A DNA stretch of 64,000 nt from Euptelea pleiosperma (taxonomy: Eukaryota; Streptophyta; Magnoliopsida; Ranunculales; Eupteleaceae), in contig CM068545.1 of the NCBI GenBank assembly GCA_035048495.1, positions 37,958,225 through 38,022,224 of the forward strand, read 5' to 3'. Within the stretch, counting starts at the first letter, position 1. Each line of letters begins with the position of its first letter. The notes below the pieces were generated by a model that saw only the letters and a list, made by a program, of their open reading frames with translations, did not search any database and was not told where the DNA came from. Below, one piece after another: positions 38,013 to 50,454 of this stretch. A program made the position numbers and the translations under genes.

Positions 38013-39204
38013 TGACGGACAATATTTTTCTCGATCGTTGTTTTTACTGTCAAATCAAACAAAAAATTTGCAAAAAAAATAAATTAACAATTTAAGTATA
38101 GTGCAAATATTGGGTCGAACCATAGAGAGGGGTGGAAATTGTGAATTAACTTGATCAACCAAAAATAATTCTAACGAAAAAAAATATTTGTTAACTCTAA
38201 TTTTAAGTGAACGAGTTTTTACCGGTCATCAACAGAGGTTGTTAATCTCTCTAATGATCGGAAAACATTACACTTGATAATCAGAACTTAACTAATAAAA
38301 AAAGAAAAAATTAGAAGAAGAACAAATAAAAGACTAAAAGAAATAAAAAAAAGGGAAAATAGATCCGATGCCAATAGAAGACTGTAGCCGGGAGATGTGT
38401 GTAGCCGAAAGATATGTCCAGCCGGAGAGCAGCCAAGAGAACGTTCATCGTGCATTGAAGATCCTTTTATAGGTTAGGATGTGCAACATTCTTTCCATCT
38501 TTAGTAAATTATGACTTTCTTTTCTAAGAAAAATATTTTCAAAGATAAAAATAATTATATAAAAGATATTTTTCTTTTCTCAATAAAATCACTCAAGATA
38601 TTATTCTGTTAAAACTTCCTTTTGAAAACCAATGAAATATTATTTTATTTTTCAATATGGAATCAAACTCTAATTTATTATTTTAAAACTTCATTTTGAA
38701 AACCAATGAAATATTCTCCTATTTTTCAAAAGAAATTTTTTTATTGATAATATATTTATTTCTTAAACTTTCAATTATTTTTAAATTTCAAAACTAAAAT
38801 AATCATTTTATTTTTGAAAATCCATTATCATGCCTTTTATAATCTGGACTGTTCATTTTGTTGTAATCTCAACCACCTTGGTCAATGCTTAGTCCACCAA
38901 CTTGGCCCATTGCATTTGTCTAACTTCTTGGCCCGTCAACGTAGTCTACTCTTTTGCTCAAATTCGGGCTTTTGTATATCAACTTTTGGGCTTGAAGTTA
39001 TGCTCGCTTTAGTCTTGGGCTCGGGTAGCTAATAAAATAAGATTATTAATATAAAATAATTGACTATTATTAAGAGAAATTTAATACATAATTGGTGAAA
39101 AGAGAATATCCTATTTTTCATGTAAGTTTGAAGATTTATGTAGGATAATTTGAATAATCAACTAAGAAAAATGGTATAAAAATACATAAAATGATGACTT
39201 ATCA
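38013..39204 (-). repeat. left (3') LTR of the Athila-type non-autonomous element
   Basis: 1192 bp, matching 42972-44138 end to end with scattered substitutions and small indels. A run of ttttgaaaaccaatgaaatatt repeats is shared by both. Confidence 0.88.
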
Positions 39205-41351
39205 CACTCTCCAACCAGCATATTGCTAGTCCCTAGTAATATATGCAATCCACCAAATAAAATAAAAAAGAAAAAATAAGCGGTCACATTCGCAGGCCAT
39301 CGTGACTGCATTTAGCGTATGCATCAAGCCCTTAAACCCCTAAGTTACCCCTAGTAGACGAGTTTGACTCGTGAGGGTTTACAGTAAATATACCCACAAA
39401 ATTTAAATCATTCGATTTTTTTTAATCCTTCAGAACACCCTCCAAATATGATAATAATATCCAATTAGATTAGAAAGGTAGAGTACAAAATTTGAGATAA
39501 TAACTGTAAAGCAAGACCTACAATCCTCCATTTTCTTTATTTTTTTTTTCTTTAAATGATAAATAAAAAGAACTAAACTAGAAAAGAAAATAAAAATTTG
39601 ATGCATAATTTATTTAAGTATCAAACTAAAGATTAACCATACATTGATTATTTATGATTTTCAGCCATTTATTCTAAAAATTCAAGATAGAGTTCGAATC
39701 ATTAACTCCCCTTTAGAGAGATTCTAGAACAAAGTGACTTTGAGTGCATTTGAAGTCTGACAGATAATTAGAGGGTTGGTTTCCTAAAGCAGAAGTGAAC
39801 TTCTAATCACCAAAGAGATAGTCGGATTAACCTAAGGACCCAATTCAAAACTAAGCTACATGTTCAGGTTAACAAGCGGTTTGAATGTTCAACTTAATAT
39901 CTCATGGGCTTTATCTGTGATATTCCAACTTGTATTTTTATAATGACGGCTTTCACCCTATTTTTCAAAAACAAGAATCATTGAAACTTTCAACAATTTT
40001 TTCTTTTGACTGCGCTTAGTCTCCTTGACACTTCTTCATCATAATCAACACTTTTTTTTTTATAATAAAGATTTTTTTATACAATACAAAAGAAATAGAC
40101 AGTCCTTTTAGTGTACCCGATGCAATTCACTGGTTGTTTTTCAAAGCGTATTTATACCCAGTTCTATTTTTCTTCTTTTCCAGCCAACCAAATGAACTAG
40201 TTAAACAAAGTTCATTGGACTTGGTCTTCCCTAACACTTTTAGGCAATCATTTGGTCACAACTACTAAAGTTAACCTAAACCCTAGAAATCAATCAGATG
40301 TGTAGTGAAATTTTCAAATATCAAAAGTTTCTAAAATTCTCTACTTGAGAGTTAATAACAAGGACTTGGTATTAGAACATCAGAATTTGGTTGTTTAGAG
40401 TTTTTACCATATGCCTTCATAATCAAGAATTTAATATGTCAACAAAAAAAATGTAAGCAAGAGAAAAAAAAAATAACTACTTTTTTTTTCTCTTTTTCAA
40501 AATTTTTTTTTTTGAAAAAAAGATGAATGCTTTAGTCAATACTATTAACCAAAATTATCCTAAAAATGAAGCACGAATCCACACCTCCCAACCTAAATCA
40601 AACATTGTCATCAATGTTTCAACAATAAAGTATCATAAACACTGAGAAATCACAAAGAGATAAGGTGTAAGAGAACATTATACGAAAAATAAATAAAAAC
40701 TAAAAATACAATAATATACACCAAAGTCCTTCTCAAGTAAGAGAAATGATTTTCAAGAACTATATTGAAGAAGGAAGTTTTGGCTTTTCATCATGAGTTT
40801 TAAAAATATTTTTCCTTGGGACAAAAAAACATAATGTTAACCATATTTGATAAAAATTTTAAAGATCAAATTGAATATATAAGTTTGATCAAATGACTAT
40901 TGATTCATTTTAATATTGCTAAAAAGTGACATTGTAGAAGCAAGAGATGGATACAACTTATAGTCAAATTTCTCAGTTTGGAGTTGCCTTTGCACTCCAA
41001 CCATTTCCTCAAGATGAGGCCCATGGTTATAGATTACCGGATTGAGTCTCGTTATGCCATTCATAAGCAAACCTATTGCATGTTCATATTCTCTAAGGTC
41101 TTTTAATAATTGTCTCTTGGTTCATGATTATCTCAAAAGAGATATAAAGAAAGTGAGTTTTATCATGATCTAGGGCATGAGAATGAACCTTTAGAAATTT
41201 TTGTACAAAATAATGCATCTCAATTAAATTATTTTATCTCATTTGAAGCTTGTTCTGAATAATGTGATGGTGATGTTGATGGGGATGATGTTGATAATTG
41301 TATGGAGGACATATTTTTGCCTGATATTATGGGACCCCACATCTCTGACCT
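39205..41351 (-). other. interior of the non-autonomous element, non-coding part
   Basis: AT-rich. It starts ctccaaccagcatattgcta, which recurs at 55020-55041 at the same place in the Athila element, so the two families share the sequence next to the 3' LTR. Confidence 0.5.
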
Positions 41352-41927
41352 TTACAGTGATGTCAATAAGGAAGTGCAAATTCTTCCAGATTCTCTCGTT
41401 TTGACATTGAGAAAGAGTCTAGTCTCAAGTTGAATCATTGCCTCACCCTTAATATTCTCAAATCTTACGAGTGTGTTTTCCCAAGTTCGTGGCTCTTGAT
41501 TAAGTTGCATGTTCATTTGGTTTAAGATATTCATATTATATAATAATGCTTCTTTTAGGGTCTCCTCTGAAGAGGGCACATAAGATGTACAAGAAGAATA
41601 CCATGTAGGATCGTTAACACCTTACACATTTATAAGAATTTTCTACATGTTTCTTTAGTTGATGATATTTATATGATGTAAGCATGCTTCTAACGCTTCT
41701 TCTAGGGTCTCCTCTGAAAGGGGTACATAAGATGTACAAGAAGAAGGCAATTTAGGATCGTTAGCATTTTGCCAATTTTTAAAATTTGGATAAGTCCCAA
41801 AACTTAAAGGATTAAAAGAACATCCGTAGGTGTTCATTACACTTTCTTGTTCAAATCTTCTCCCATCATTGTAGGAAAAATCTACACATGAAAATGCATT
41901 AAACCCATTCGATTCTCGGTAATCCAT
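41352..41927 (-). pseudogene. gag-like frames with an internal repeat
   Basis: Minus-strand frames 41927-41655 (90 residues, starting MDYRESNGFNAFSC) and 41579-41352 (75 residues). Both contain SCTSYVP(L/S)SEETL(E/K)EAL followed by an asparagine/isoleucine helix, so a segment of about 160-180 bp is duplicated. The pattern of short hydrophobic helices with LNQEPRTWENTLVRFENI resembles the C-terminal part of Athila gag, but I cannot assign it firmly. Confidence 0.4.
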
Positions 41928-42474
41928 TATAGTTCTTTTATTTGGTTCTCACATTTCTTTGGTACACCATATATACAAACAAAATTTAGCCTTTATCTGA
42001 TTTTAAGTTAAGGATAACCATTTTTTTTTTTTTTTGAGAAATATTTGGATTGTTTCCAAAATAAATCCCTCCTAATTAGACAGCTCTTCACTGTTCCGAA
42101 TTAAGCCGAAAGCTTACCAATTAAATTTTGCCAACCCAACAATAAGTAGTACTCCGAGGAAAAAAGGAGAGGCACTAGGCCTGCTTAATGACAATACCTC
42201 CTTCTTTCTTTAGAGAGAGACTGTCCTTAATTGTCAGTTTGAAAGGATTCACTAGAGTGCCTAACAACCGCTTTCGTCCTATTGAACTCGAAACCCTAAG
42301 GCCAATGTCTAATGATTTTTAGATTAATTTAGGCTTTGGGTATGCATATGCAAGGATGGTGGTTTGTGGGCCACAGAATAGGTGATGAAATCCCGAGTGT
42401 ATCTTATTGGGGTTCCAATGCCCTTAAGTATTTTAATGCAAAAGTGCTAAAGCAATAAATCGACATAGTGAATG

Positions 42475-42765
42475 CACAAAAAAATTATACTAATAAAGCA
42501 AAAAAAATTACACTAATAAATCATGAAAAAAATTACACTAACAAAACAAGAAGAAAAGAAAAAATGTACACTAATAAAAAACTGTTATACTAATGAAGTA
42601 AAAAAATTATATATATATATATATTTTATACTAATAAAGACAGAATGATTTTATACTCATAAAGCAAGAAAGAAGTTACACTAATAAAGCAAAAATGAAA
42701 AGAAGAAAAAAAGTTACACTAATAAAGCAAAAAAAAGTTATACTAATAAAGCAAAAAAAAAACTA
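42475..42765. repeat. ttacactaataaagc minisatellite
   Basis: About ten imperfect copies of (t)ta(c/t)actaataaagcaaaaa, interrupted by a short (ta)n run near 42608-42622. It lies in the 5' leader of the minus-strand element. Confidence 0.8.
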
Positions 42766-42951
42766 TTTTTTATTATTTTTTTTTAATTCAAGTGACTTCT
42801 AAAACTAAGAAAAGAAATTGCCAACAGGGGGATGTGGTGCACAAAAGGGTACTAACTTGGATGTCGAAATAAAAAAAATGTAGAAAAAGAAGAAAATGAT
42901 TCTTCGTTTGAATATTTTTGCTTGATGGTTGTCTTCACCTTTCATTCTCCC

Positions 42952-42969
42952 TCCCTGGTAGCGGCGCCA
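42952..42969 (-). other. primer binding site of the Athila-type element
   Basis: The minus strand reads tggcgccgctaccaggga, 2 bp from the LTR. Confidence 0.85.
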
Positions 42970-42971
42970 TT

Positions 42972-44138
42972 TGACGGACAATATTTTTATCGATCATTGT
43001 ATTTTACTATCAAATCAAACCCAAAATTTAAAAAAATAAAAAAATAAATTAACAATTTAAGTATAGTGCAAGTATGGGTTCGAACCACAAAGAGGGGTGA
43101 GAATGGTGAATTAACTTGATCAACCAAAAATAATTCTAACGATTAACTATAATTTTAAGAGAATGAGTTTTTACGGGTCATCAATAGAGGTTTTCAATCT
43201 CTCTAATGACCGAAAAATATTACACTTGATAATCAGAACTAAACTAAAACAAAGGAAACATTACAAGAAGAACAAATAAAAGACTAAAAGAAATAAAAAA
43301 AGAGAAAAAAGATCTAATGCCAATAGAAGACTGTAGTCGGGAGATGTGTGTGCCGAAAGATATGTCCCGCCGGAGAGCAGCCAAGAGAATGTTCATCGTC
43401 CATTGAAGGTCATTTTATAAGATAGGATGTGCAACATTTTTTCCATCTTTAGTAAATTACGACTGTCTTTCCTTAGAGAAATATTTTCAAAGATGGAAAC
43501 AATTATATAAAATATCTTTTTATTTTCTCAATAAAATCACTCAATAAATTATTAAGTTAATATTATCTTTTGAAAATCAATGAAATATTCTTTTATTTTT
43601 CAATCTGGAATCAATCACTAATTTATTATTTTAAAACTTCATTTTGAAAACCAATGAAATATTCTCCTATTTTTCAAACAAAAATTTTCTTTTGAAAAGA
43701 TATTTATTTCTTAAACTTTCCATTATTTTTAAATTTCAAAACCAAAACCATTATTTTATTTTTGGAAAGCCATCCTATGCCTTTTGTAATTTAGATCGTT
43801 CGTTTTGTTATAATCTCAACCACCTTGGTCCAATGTTAGTCCACCAACTTAGCCCAACTTCTTGGCCCGTCAACGTAGTCCACCCTTTTGCTCAAATTTG
43901 AACTTTTGTACATAAGCTTTTGGGCTTTGACTTATGCAGGCTTTAGTCTTGGGCTCGGGTACCTAATGAAATAAGATTATTAATATAAAGTAATTGATCA
44001 TTATTAAGAGAAATCTAATACATAATTGGTGAAAGGAGAATATCATATTTTTCATGTAAGTTTGAGAATTTATGTAGAATAATTCTAATAATCAACTAAG
44101 AAAAATGGGGTAAAAATGCAAAAAATGATGACTTATCA
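42972..44138 (-). repeat. right (5') LTR of the Athila-type non-autonomous element
   Basis: 1167 bp, partner of 38013-39204. Confidence 0.88.
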
Positions 44139-44220
44139 GGGGGTATGTTAGCTTTTTCAAATAGGGGGGTTGTGTGGTTTCTCAAATTTTAAAAAAGAAT
44201 GTAAAAAATTCCCTTTAGGG

Positions 44221-44502
44221 TTGTTTGGTAACTCAAAATTCAGCCTGATTTGGATTTGTGATTCTTGGAATCACAAATCTCTGTGTTTGGAAGGACCGAA
44301 TTCCAGGAATTATGTTTCCACTTTCGTGCTTTTCATGAAATTATAAGTTTTAAGGGGGAGAAGAAACTTCTAATTCTTGGAATCCTATTTTCGGGCAGAG
44401 ATATTCGAGGGAATTTTTATTGGGCTCCAACTCTCACACTCATCCTTAGGTGAACCTATAAATAAAAAATTAACAAGTTAGTTATTTGCAACCGTTGGAT
44501 TG
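44221..44502. other. unassigned spacer with a perfect hairpin
   Basis: Contains gatttgtgattc-ttg-gaatcacaaatc (44253-44279), a 12-bp stem with a 3-base loop, in a context (gggttgtttggtaac) that could be a MITE end. No second end was found. Confidence 0.45.
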
Positions 44503-46139
44503 TGTAAGGAATATTTTCATATTCAATTTGGCAAAGATTTTGTTTGACATAAAAACATTCTTGTAACCATTCCTACGAGCACAAGTGTAGTGTGGAGATG
44601 TTGTGGTACGCATACTTCGCCAACTACGTGAAGACTAAAAGATAGAGACAACAAGAATTAGGCGGTTGACGACAGGAGTCATCTGAGTAACTGTCGATTT
44701 GTTAGTTAACGATCATGTACGCTCGATTAGGAAGGTAAATGACTTAGTGGCCATAGGAATTGATCAAAATAAACAAAATATAATGGTCAAACATAGTCAT
44801 TGGACTAACCCGAGTCTAAGTCAATAAAATTGACTAATGGGATAGTCCAATCGATTGGACACTTATCACCAATCAATTGGACATAGCCCAATCGATTGGA
44901 GACTCTGTGTAATCGATTGGAAGCTACGAGGCAGAAACTTATTTCAACCCGATCAATTAGAGACTCTGTGAAATCGATTGGAGTCTTCAGGACAGAAACT
45001 TATTTGAGTCAAATCGATTAGAGACTGTGAAATCGATTGAAGCCTTCGGGACAAAAACTTATTTGAGTCAAATTGATTGGAGACCCCTGTGTAATCGATT
45101 GGAGCCTTCAGAACAGAAATCTTATTGAGCCCAATCGATTGGACACTTATCCCCAATCGATTGGACCCAATGTACAATCGATTGGACCATGCACAGAATT
45201 GGTCCTTATCAGATCCAAAATTCTTAGTTCCATTATCACACGTTCTACACGACTCATGGTCTTGAAATTCTATAAATACAACCCTTCTATGCCTTCTCTA
45301 AACACACACAGAGACACAGAGTGACTCAATATTCAAAAGAGAGAAGTAAATATTTTCTATATTAGAGTGTCCATTCGAAGAGCAAGAATCTTATTTTCTA
45401 TTCACATCTTGTGAGCTTGTTCTCTTCTTGATCAAAGCCAAGTGCTTGATCTTTTTCTCAGCTTAGGTCTTCCACTTCTATATTTGACCTAGTAGCCTGA
45501 GTGTACCAGTGTGACTCAACACCATTTGAGCAACCTAGGGTTTAGGGTGTACTGAATCCTGCACCTTCTGCAAAGGCGGGAGAGTTGAGAATTAAGATCG
45601 GAGGAGCCGATCGATGGTAGGTTTGGGGTGTACCAAACTGAACAAGCGAACAAGGCTTCTTGGTTGGAAGGGCGCGTGTGAATTCGTAACGTTGATTCAG
45701 AGGACTTGGATGCATCGACAATAGGCCTTGGCTAAGGTTGGAAGTTGTATTTGCAACGGTGCTGCGTAGGTAACCTTTGTTTCATTTAACTTTTCAGTTA
45801 GTGATACTTTCCTTTTGGACGTGGTCTCGTGGTTTTTTCTTAGCTAAGGTTTCCACGTAAAAATCTCTTGTCTTGTGTGATTGTTTGTTTGTATTCCGCA
45901 ATCTATTCTGATTAAATCAAACGACGAAAAGAAAATATACCATGGAGGTATATTCGATTTGAATCGCTTGTGATAATCTTTTATCAAACAACTAAGGCAT
46001 GCGATTTTATTCCCTTACCATAGACCAGTAAAACCGTGTAGGTATAAATAATTTTAAATACCTAATCAACCCCCCCCCCTTCTAGGTATATTGAGTTAAA
46101 GAGAACGAACCAGTGAAATTTTAGATTGGTGTATTTTTT
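44503..46139 (+). repeat. solo LTR of the Sire-like family
   Basis: Starts tgtaaggaatatttt and matches the reverse complement of 28761-30056 and 24836-26221 throughout. It has the inverted CCAATCGATTGG array at 44845-45190, TATA box tataaata at about 45272-45279 and C10 at 46070-46079. The end is degraded, so the last 20 bp and any duplication are uncertain. No interior sequence is attached. Confidence 0.8.
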
Positions 46140-46670
46140 GTTGATTTTTAATCAATGATATCTAGCATTATTTGTGGTACTCAGATCCAAAGGTTAGAAA
46201 ATTTTAATCGGCCTGATTTTTAGCATTTAGGTCCACCTAGGGATGGGATAAATATCCATATGGTTTGTGGTCTATACTAATGTGCCATGTGGCTCATACT
46301 GTGGTCAATCATCAACAGATTACAAATTTGTAACCATTTGATTGATGTCTTTTATGGGTTGATATTTAACCGTGGGATATATAGCATTAGTTGGGGTACG
46401 GAGATCCAAGTTGAGAGATAACTAATCAGTTTGATTTTAGTGCATAGGTCCACCTAGGGATGTAACTAATCGTTGGATTTGTGACTTTTATGGGTTGATT
46501 TTAAATCGTATGATTTCTAGCATTAGTTGGGGTATGAAGATCCAAAGATTATAAATAACCAATCAGCCTTATTTTTAGTATTTAGGGCCACCTAGGGATG
46601 GGACAAATATCCATATAGTTTTAGTGATTTGTAACCATTTGATTCATTTCTTTTTATGGGTTGATTTTTG
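46140..46670. repeat. diverged tandem repeat (gttgattttt.aa...tagcatt)
   Basis: Copies start at 46140, 46358 and 46494, with a partial one at 46662. Each carries gttgat(t/a)tt(t/a)aa, agcatta(t/g)ttg and gatccaa blocks; the phrase gtccacctaggga or a variant recurs three times. A related phrase occurs at about 51529-51590. The units vary from 136 to 218 bp. Confidence 0.6.
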
Positions 46671-48557
46671 AAACAAGATGTTTTCGGTCGTTGGATGAAA
46701 ACCCTAGAATCAACACATTTGTAATAGATTCGAGATTTTTATCCTGCAAAATTAAGCAACTCTTGCACAGCGGAAAGTCGGATGTCGATCCGCACTCGGG
46801 GTTAGGGCAACGCAATAAGGGATGTAAAATAACAGAAAATAGGCAAAAATAATGGTGGAAGGGTGAGAGTGGTGAGATGTCGATTTTTAAAAGAAGAATT
46901 TTTTTGTTTGGGATGATGATATTTCACTAATAGCTTGAAGAAACAATAAAGACAATAACACGATCTCAGCTTAATGTATAAACTGATTTGAACTTTATTC
47001 ATCATGAAACAATCCTTACAATAATCGAAATTTATTCTAAAATACTAAACCTGAATTGAAAGCAATAAAATCTAAGATTTTAGAAAACTAGAAAAATAGA
47101 TAGAGAAAGAGAGATGGAGTGAAGTTGGATAGGTGAGATGAGCCATGGAAAGGTAGTGAATATGTCAGATTGGTATGGGTGGATGGTAAGTTAGTGGAAG
47201 AGATAAGAGCTGCATGTGATGCTCACCTTGAGAGAGATGAAGGACATGGGAGAGTGCTGGATCAAAACTTACCAATGGGTTTGCCGAGGTGCACAATGGT
47301 CTACTGACCAACAAGGAAGAGGGGCGGTTGCAAGAGGTGGTGCTCCCAAGAGAACCACTAATGGGGGAGCAAAGGGCGGACTGGTGGTTGGCCGATGCAA
47401 TGCGAGATGGAGGATGGAATGAAGGAATGACTGCTACTTGCTAGAAGCATTGTTGGTGGTGAATGGAGGGGTGCAAGCCGTGGACAGCACACTGAAGAGA
47501 TGTTTCAGATCTGCAACTCATGGAGATCACGGTGTTGCTTTGGGAGAAGTCCAACGACTTGGAGAAGAAGGTGACAGTGGTAACGGTTTGGAGTGCAAGC
47601 ATGAGTTGAGCACCATAGAAAAGACCATGATCTGCAAGAGGATAAGTTTCAGAAAAGTTTTAAGAGCCAGCAGGTGTGGATGGTGAAAATGATCAGGGCA
47701 GCGGCTGGAGATGTGTGGCACACCGAACCAATGAAGAGAAGCTCACGGCTTTGTCTTCTCTTTTCTTCTTCTTCTCTTTTCTTTTTCTCTATTTTTTTTC
47801 TTTTTCTTTGAGGGGCTGAAGACGGTTTTAGGGTTTTTGAGAGTGAAGATGAAGGAGATAGCTTAGGGTTTTCCAAAATGTGGAAGGATTGAGAGAGGGA
47901 GAGTTTGAAGAGATGTGTTGTGAGGGCTTTTTGTTTTGCAAAAATGTGGTGGGCTGTCTATGGTTGTGAATGGAGAAATTCTTTTTTTTTTTTTAAAACG
48001 TGCTGAGCAACAAAAAGTGCAAGAATGGAAACCCTTCCAAAAACGTGGTGGGTCATCTTTATAATGGGAGCCGTGGGTTTCTATATGAGAGAACCCACAG
48101 TTTCTAACATATATTTTTATTTTGTTTCCAAAGAGAGTTGGCCTTTTGAAAAATATCCCATGAATGATTTTTAAAAAAATCCCTTTCAAGTTTTCACAAT
48201 TTCACAAGAAAATCTTTGAATTTTTGTAACTTTCTTTTAAAAACATGTATATTAAATAAACCATTTTATTTTTGGTAGGTCTCTTTTCTTGCAAAAGTCA
48301 AAGTCTCATTGCCACCTCATCCCACGAATGTGATCGCATGTGTGGGCGTGAACCATATTCCATGCTCATGACTATCGCTTCTATTTGATTCGTGGTAACA
48401 TCATCTCCATGATTCAATTGTTCATCGTGTGGATAGTGTGGTGATTGGGTGTGATGATGGGGTGGATGATTGGATGGATGATCTACTGGCGATCGGACAT
48501 TAGACTTGGATGGTGATGATTGGGTGGACATCGGACGGTGAAGATTGGCCAAGATAG
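46671..48557 (-). repeat. Athila left LTR, first segment
   Basis: tgaaacaaga...; bases 46671-46820 match 61086-61228, and 46821-46970 match 63853-64000. This shows that both segments on the right belong to one interrupted LTR. It continues at 54384. Short open frames here and at 62070-62716 are in gene-like purine-rich LTR sequence and are probably not genes. Confidence 0.75.
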
Positions 48558-48558
48558 G

Positions 48559-50396
48559 TGTAGACACCCTATTTTGGCACGATCTTCTAACTTGGCGATG
48601 GTGTCTACACCTACCTTGGCGATCGACGATCTTGATATTCTTCTCTATTGGTCGAGGGATTACTTTACACATCTCAACCCTTAGGATATTCCTACCCAAT
48701 CGTAGAGGTCTAATTAGAACCATCAACTACCCTTAGATAACACTTTTAGAACCCAAAACCATCATTAGGAAGCCCCATCATAAGCTATGAGAATTTAATC
48801 AAAGGTTTGACCTTTCGTTGATAAATGATCAAAAATTGTTTGTATCTTTGATTTTACCGTTAGATTTGATCAAAACCAAAAGTATTTGTTTGTAACTCCA
48901 TCTTTTAAAAGAAAAGCAATTTTATTAAAATCTAATGACTCGATCATAAGGTCAAAGGTTTTGTTAGACTAATTTATCAATGATCTCAATTTTTGATAGT
49001 TTGTGTGTCAATAAGATGTCCACCATTGAAAAATACTTTGAAAGATCTTTCAAAATATTTTTGTTTTGTCAATTTTGGACTTAAAATAAATATTTTATCA
49101 ATAATTGATCAAAACTCTTGATGTGTGATTTTGATGTGTGTAAATGCACCAAGGTTCATAGATCATAACACACTTTGATGATATTACTCAAGCTTATCCA
49201 TCCAACTCACCAAACCCCCACACTTTATCATTTTTCTCATACTTTTTTTTATCCTTCACACATAAATTTTCTACAACTTTAATTTTCTAGATTACCCAAC
49301 TTTTTTCTAACAAATTAGAAAATTTCTTAACATATTCATGTAGGACAAATTTCCTTTTTACCCTTTTATCCACAAATGACTAAATTATAATTTTTTTATT
49401 CCCAAACTACCCCAAACCCTTACTTTTCACCTATAAATACCCCCTCACTCCTTTTAGAAATCCATCATTCAAGCCCTCTTTAGGCCTAGAAAAACTTTTG
49501 CAAATTAGTTTCTTAACTTTCAAAAAACTCTTAGAAACCTCTAAAAAATCCTCCAAAGACCTCTCTTATTTTAAGAAATTAAGTGAAAGGAGGAAGAACT
49601 TTTGTTCTTGCTTACTTCATTTTTTCTTTTTTTTAAGAACAAGGAGAAGAAAAGGCCAATGAAAGAAGAATGATAATTTGTAAGGTACAATGCAAACAAC
49701 ATAAGTTCTTTCTCACTCTGACAATGTAACCACATGGGAAGGCTAAACCACCCTACTTTATTTTTTTTTTCTATATAACTTCTATTATATATCTTATTAG
49801 TTCTTTATTTTAGTTCTTTTTTCTTACTTTCTTTATGATGGTCTTTTTTACTCTCTCTCTTTCTAGCAATGTAACTACATGGGAAGGCTAAACCTTTAAA
49901 AAATCCTCCAAAGACTTTTCTTGTATGATTACTTAGTTTTTTACTTTAGTTTATCTTTCTTGCTTCTCTTATGTTGTCTTTTTTACTTTCTCTAGTATAT
50001 GTGGAGAACCCGAAATGCTTGCATAGTAGGGTATTCCCATATTTTCTCTTATACTATCTTTTTCTCCATAATATATGTGAAGAACCCGAAATACTTACAT
50101 AGTATGATATTCTCATATTTTTCTTTTATGTTATTGTACATGTAGATTCTTTTTTTTTTTTCTTAACTAGTAACTTGAGAGGATGATTGATGGTACAAGA
50201 GTAGGTAACTGTTTAAATACGGGTAGATTGGGATGCCTAACACCTTCCCCAATCTACAAATGACCCACTTACCTAATGATCTCTCAAATGGTTAGTAAAT
50301 CAATGGAGTCACTAATTTATATTTTGCGCATTTACAAAAAAAATGTAATATTATCTATTTTCAAACCCGGTGACCAATCACACCATTAAAAGGGGT
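48559..50396 (+). repeat. Tat/Ogre-like LTR
   Basis: Starts tgtagacaccctattttggc, has a TATA box (cctataaataccc, about 49432-49444), then gatgcctaacaccttcccc (50232-50250), and is followed by tggtgacgactccataac (50397-50414), resembling the primer site of Tat elements. The partner LTR is not in the window. aatgtaac(c/t)acatgggaaggctaaac is repeated at about 49724 and 49868. Confidence 0.6.
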
Positions 50397-50454
50397 TGGT
50401 GACGACTCCATAACATCTAACCCCTTTTTGCCTCTGGTCGGATTTTGTTATCTC

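Larger units (their letters stand above)
38013..44138 (-). mobile_element. non-autonomous Athila-type Gypsy element
   Basis: LTRs 38013-39204 and 42972-44138; on the minus strand they start tgataagtcatcat and end gtccgtca. The duplication is ggggg (38008-38012 and 44139-44143). The primer site (minus strand tggcgccgctaccaggga) fixes the orientation and is of the type used by Athila and Tat elements. The 3.7-kb interior has only gag-like scraps and low-complexity sequence, with no pol, so it depends on a helper. Confidence 0.82.
37280..44220. mobile_element. DNA element with long inverted repeats, split by an LTR element
   Basis: The left arm (about 37316-37450, including gacataccccc, ctatgactcggtcca and catttgacc) is mirrored by about 37920-38012 continuing at 44139-44220 (ggtcaaatgac, tggaccgagtcatag, tatgttagctttttcaaata). 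The mirror is interrupted exactly by the LTR element 38013-44138. The arms are at least 130 bp and imperfect. Long arms suggest a Mutator-like element, but no target duplication was found and the outer limits are approximate. Confidence 0.6.

Noticed and set aside
47216..47686. Gene-like frames in purine-rich sequence (68 and 82 codons)
   Set aside because: They lie inside the Athila LTR, have no similarity and are not kept in the partner LTR.
48298..48726. 142-codon His/Pro-rich minus-strand frame
   Set aside because: It spans the junction between the Athila LTR and the Tat-like insertion, so it cannot be an ancestral gene.
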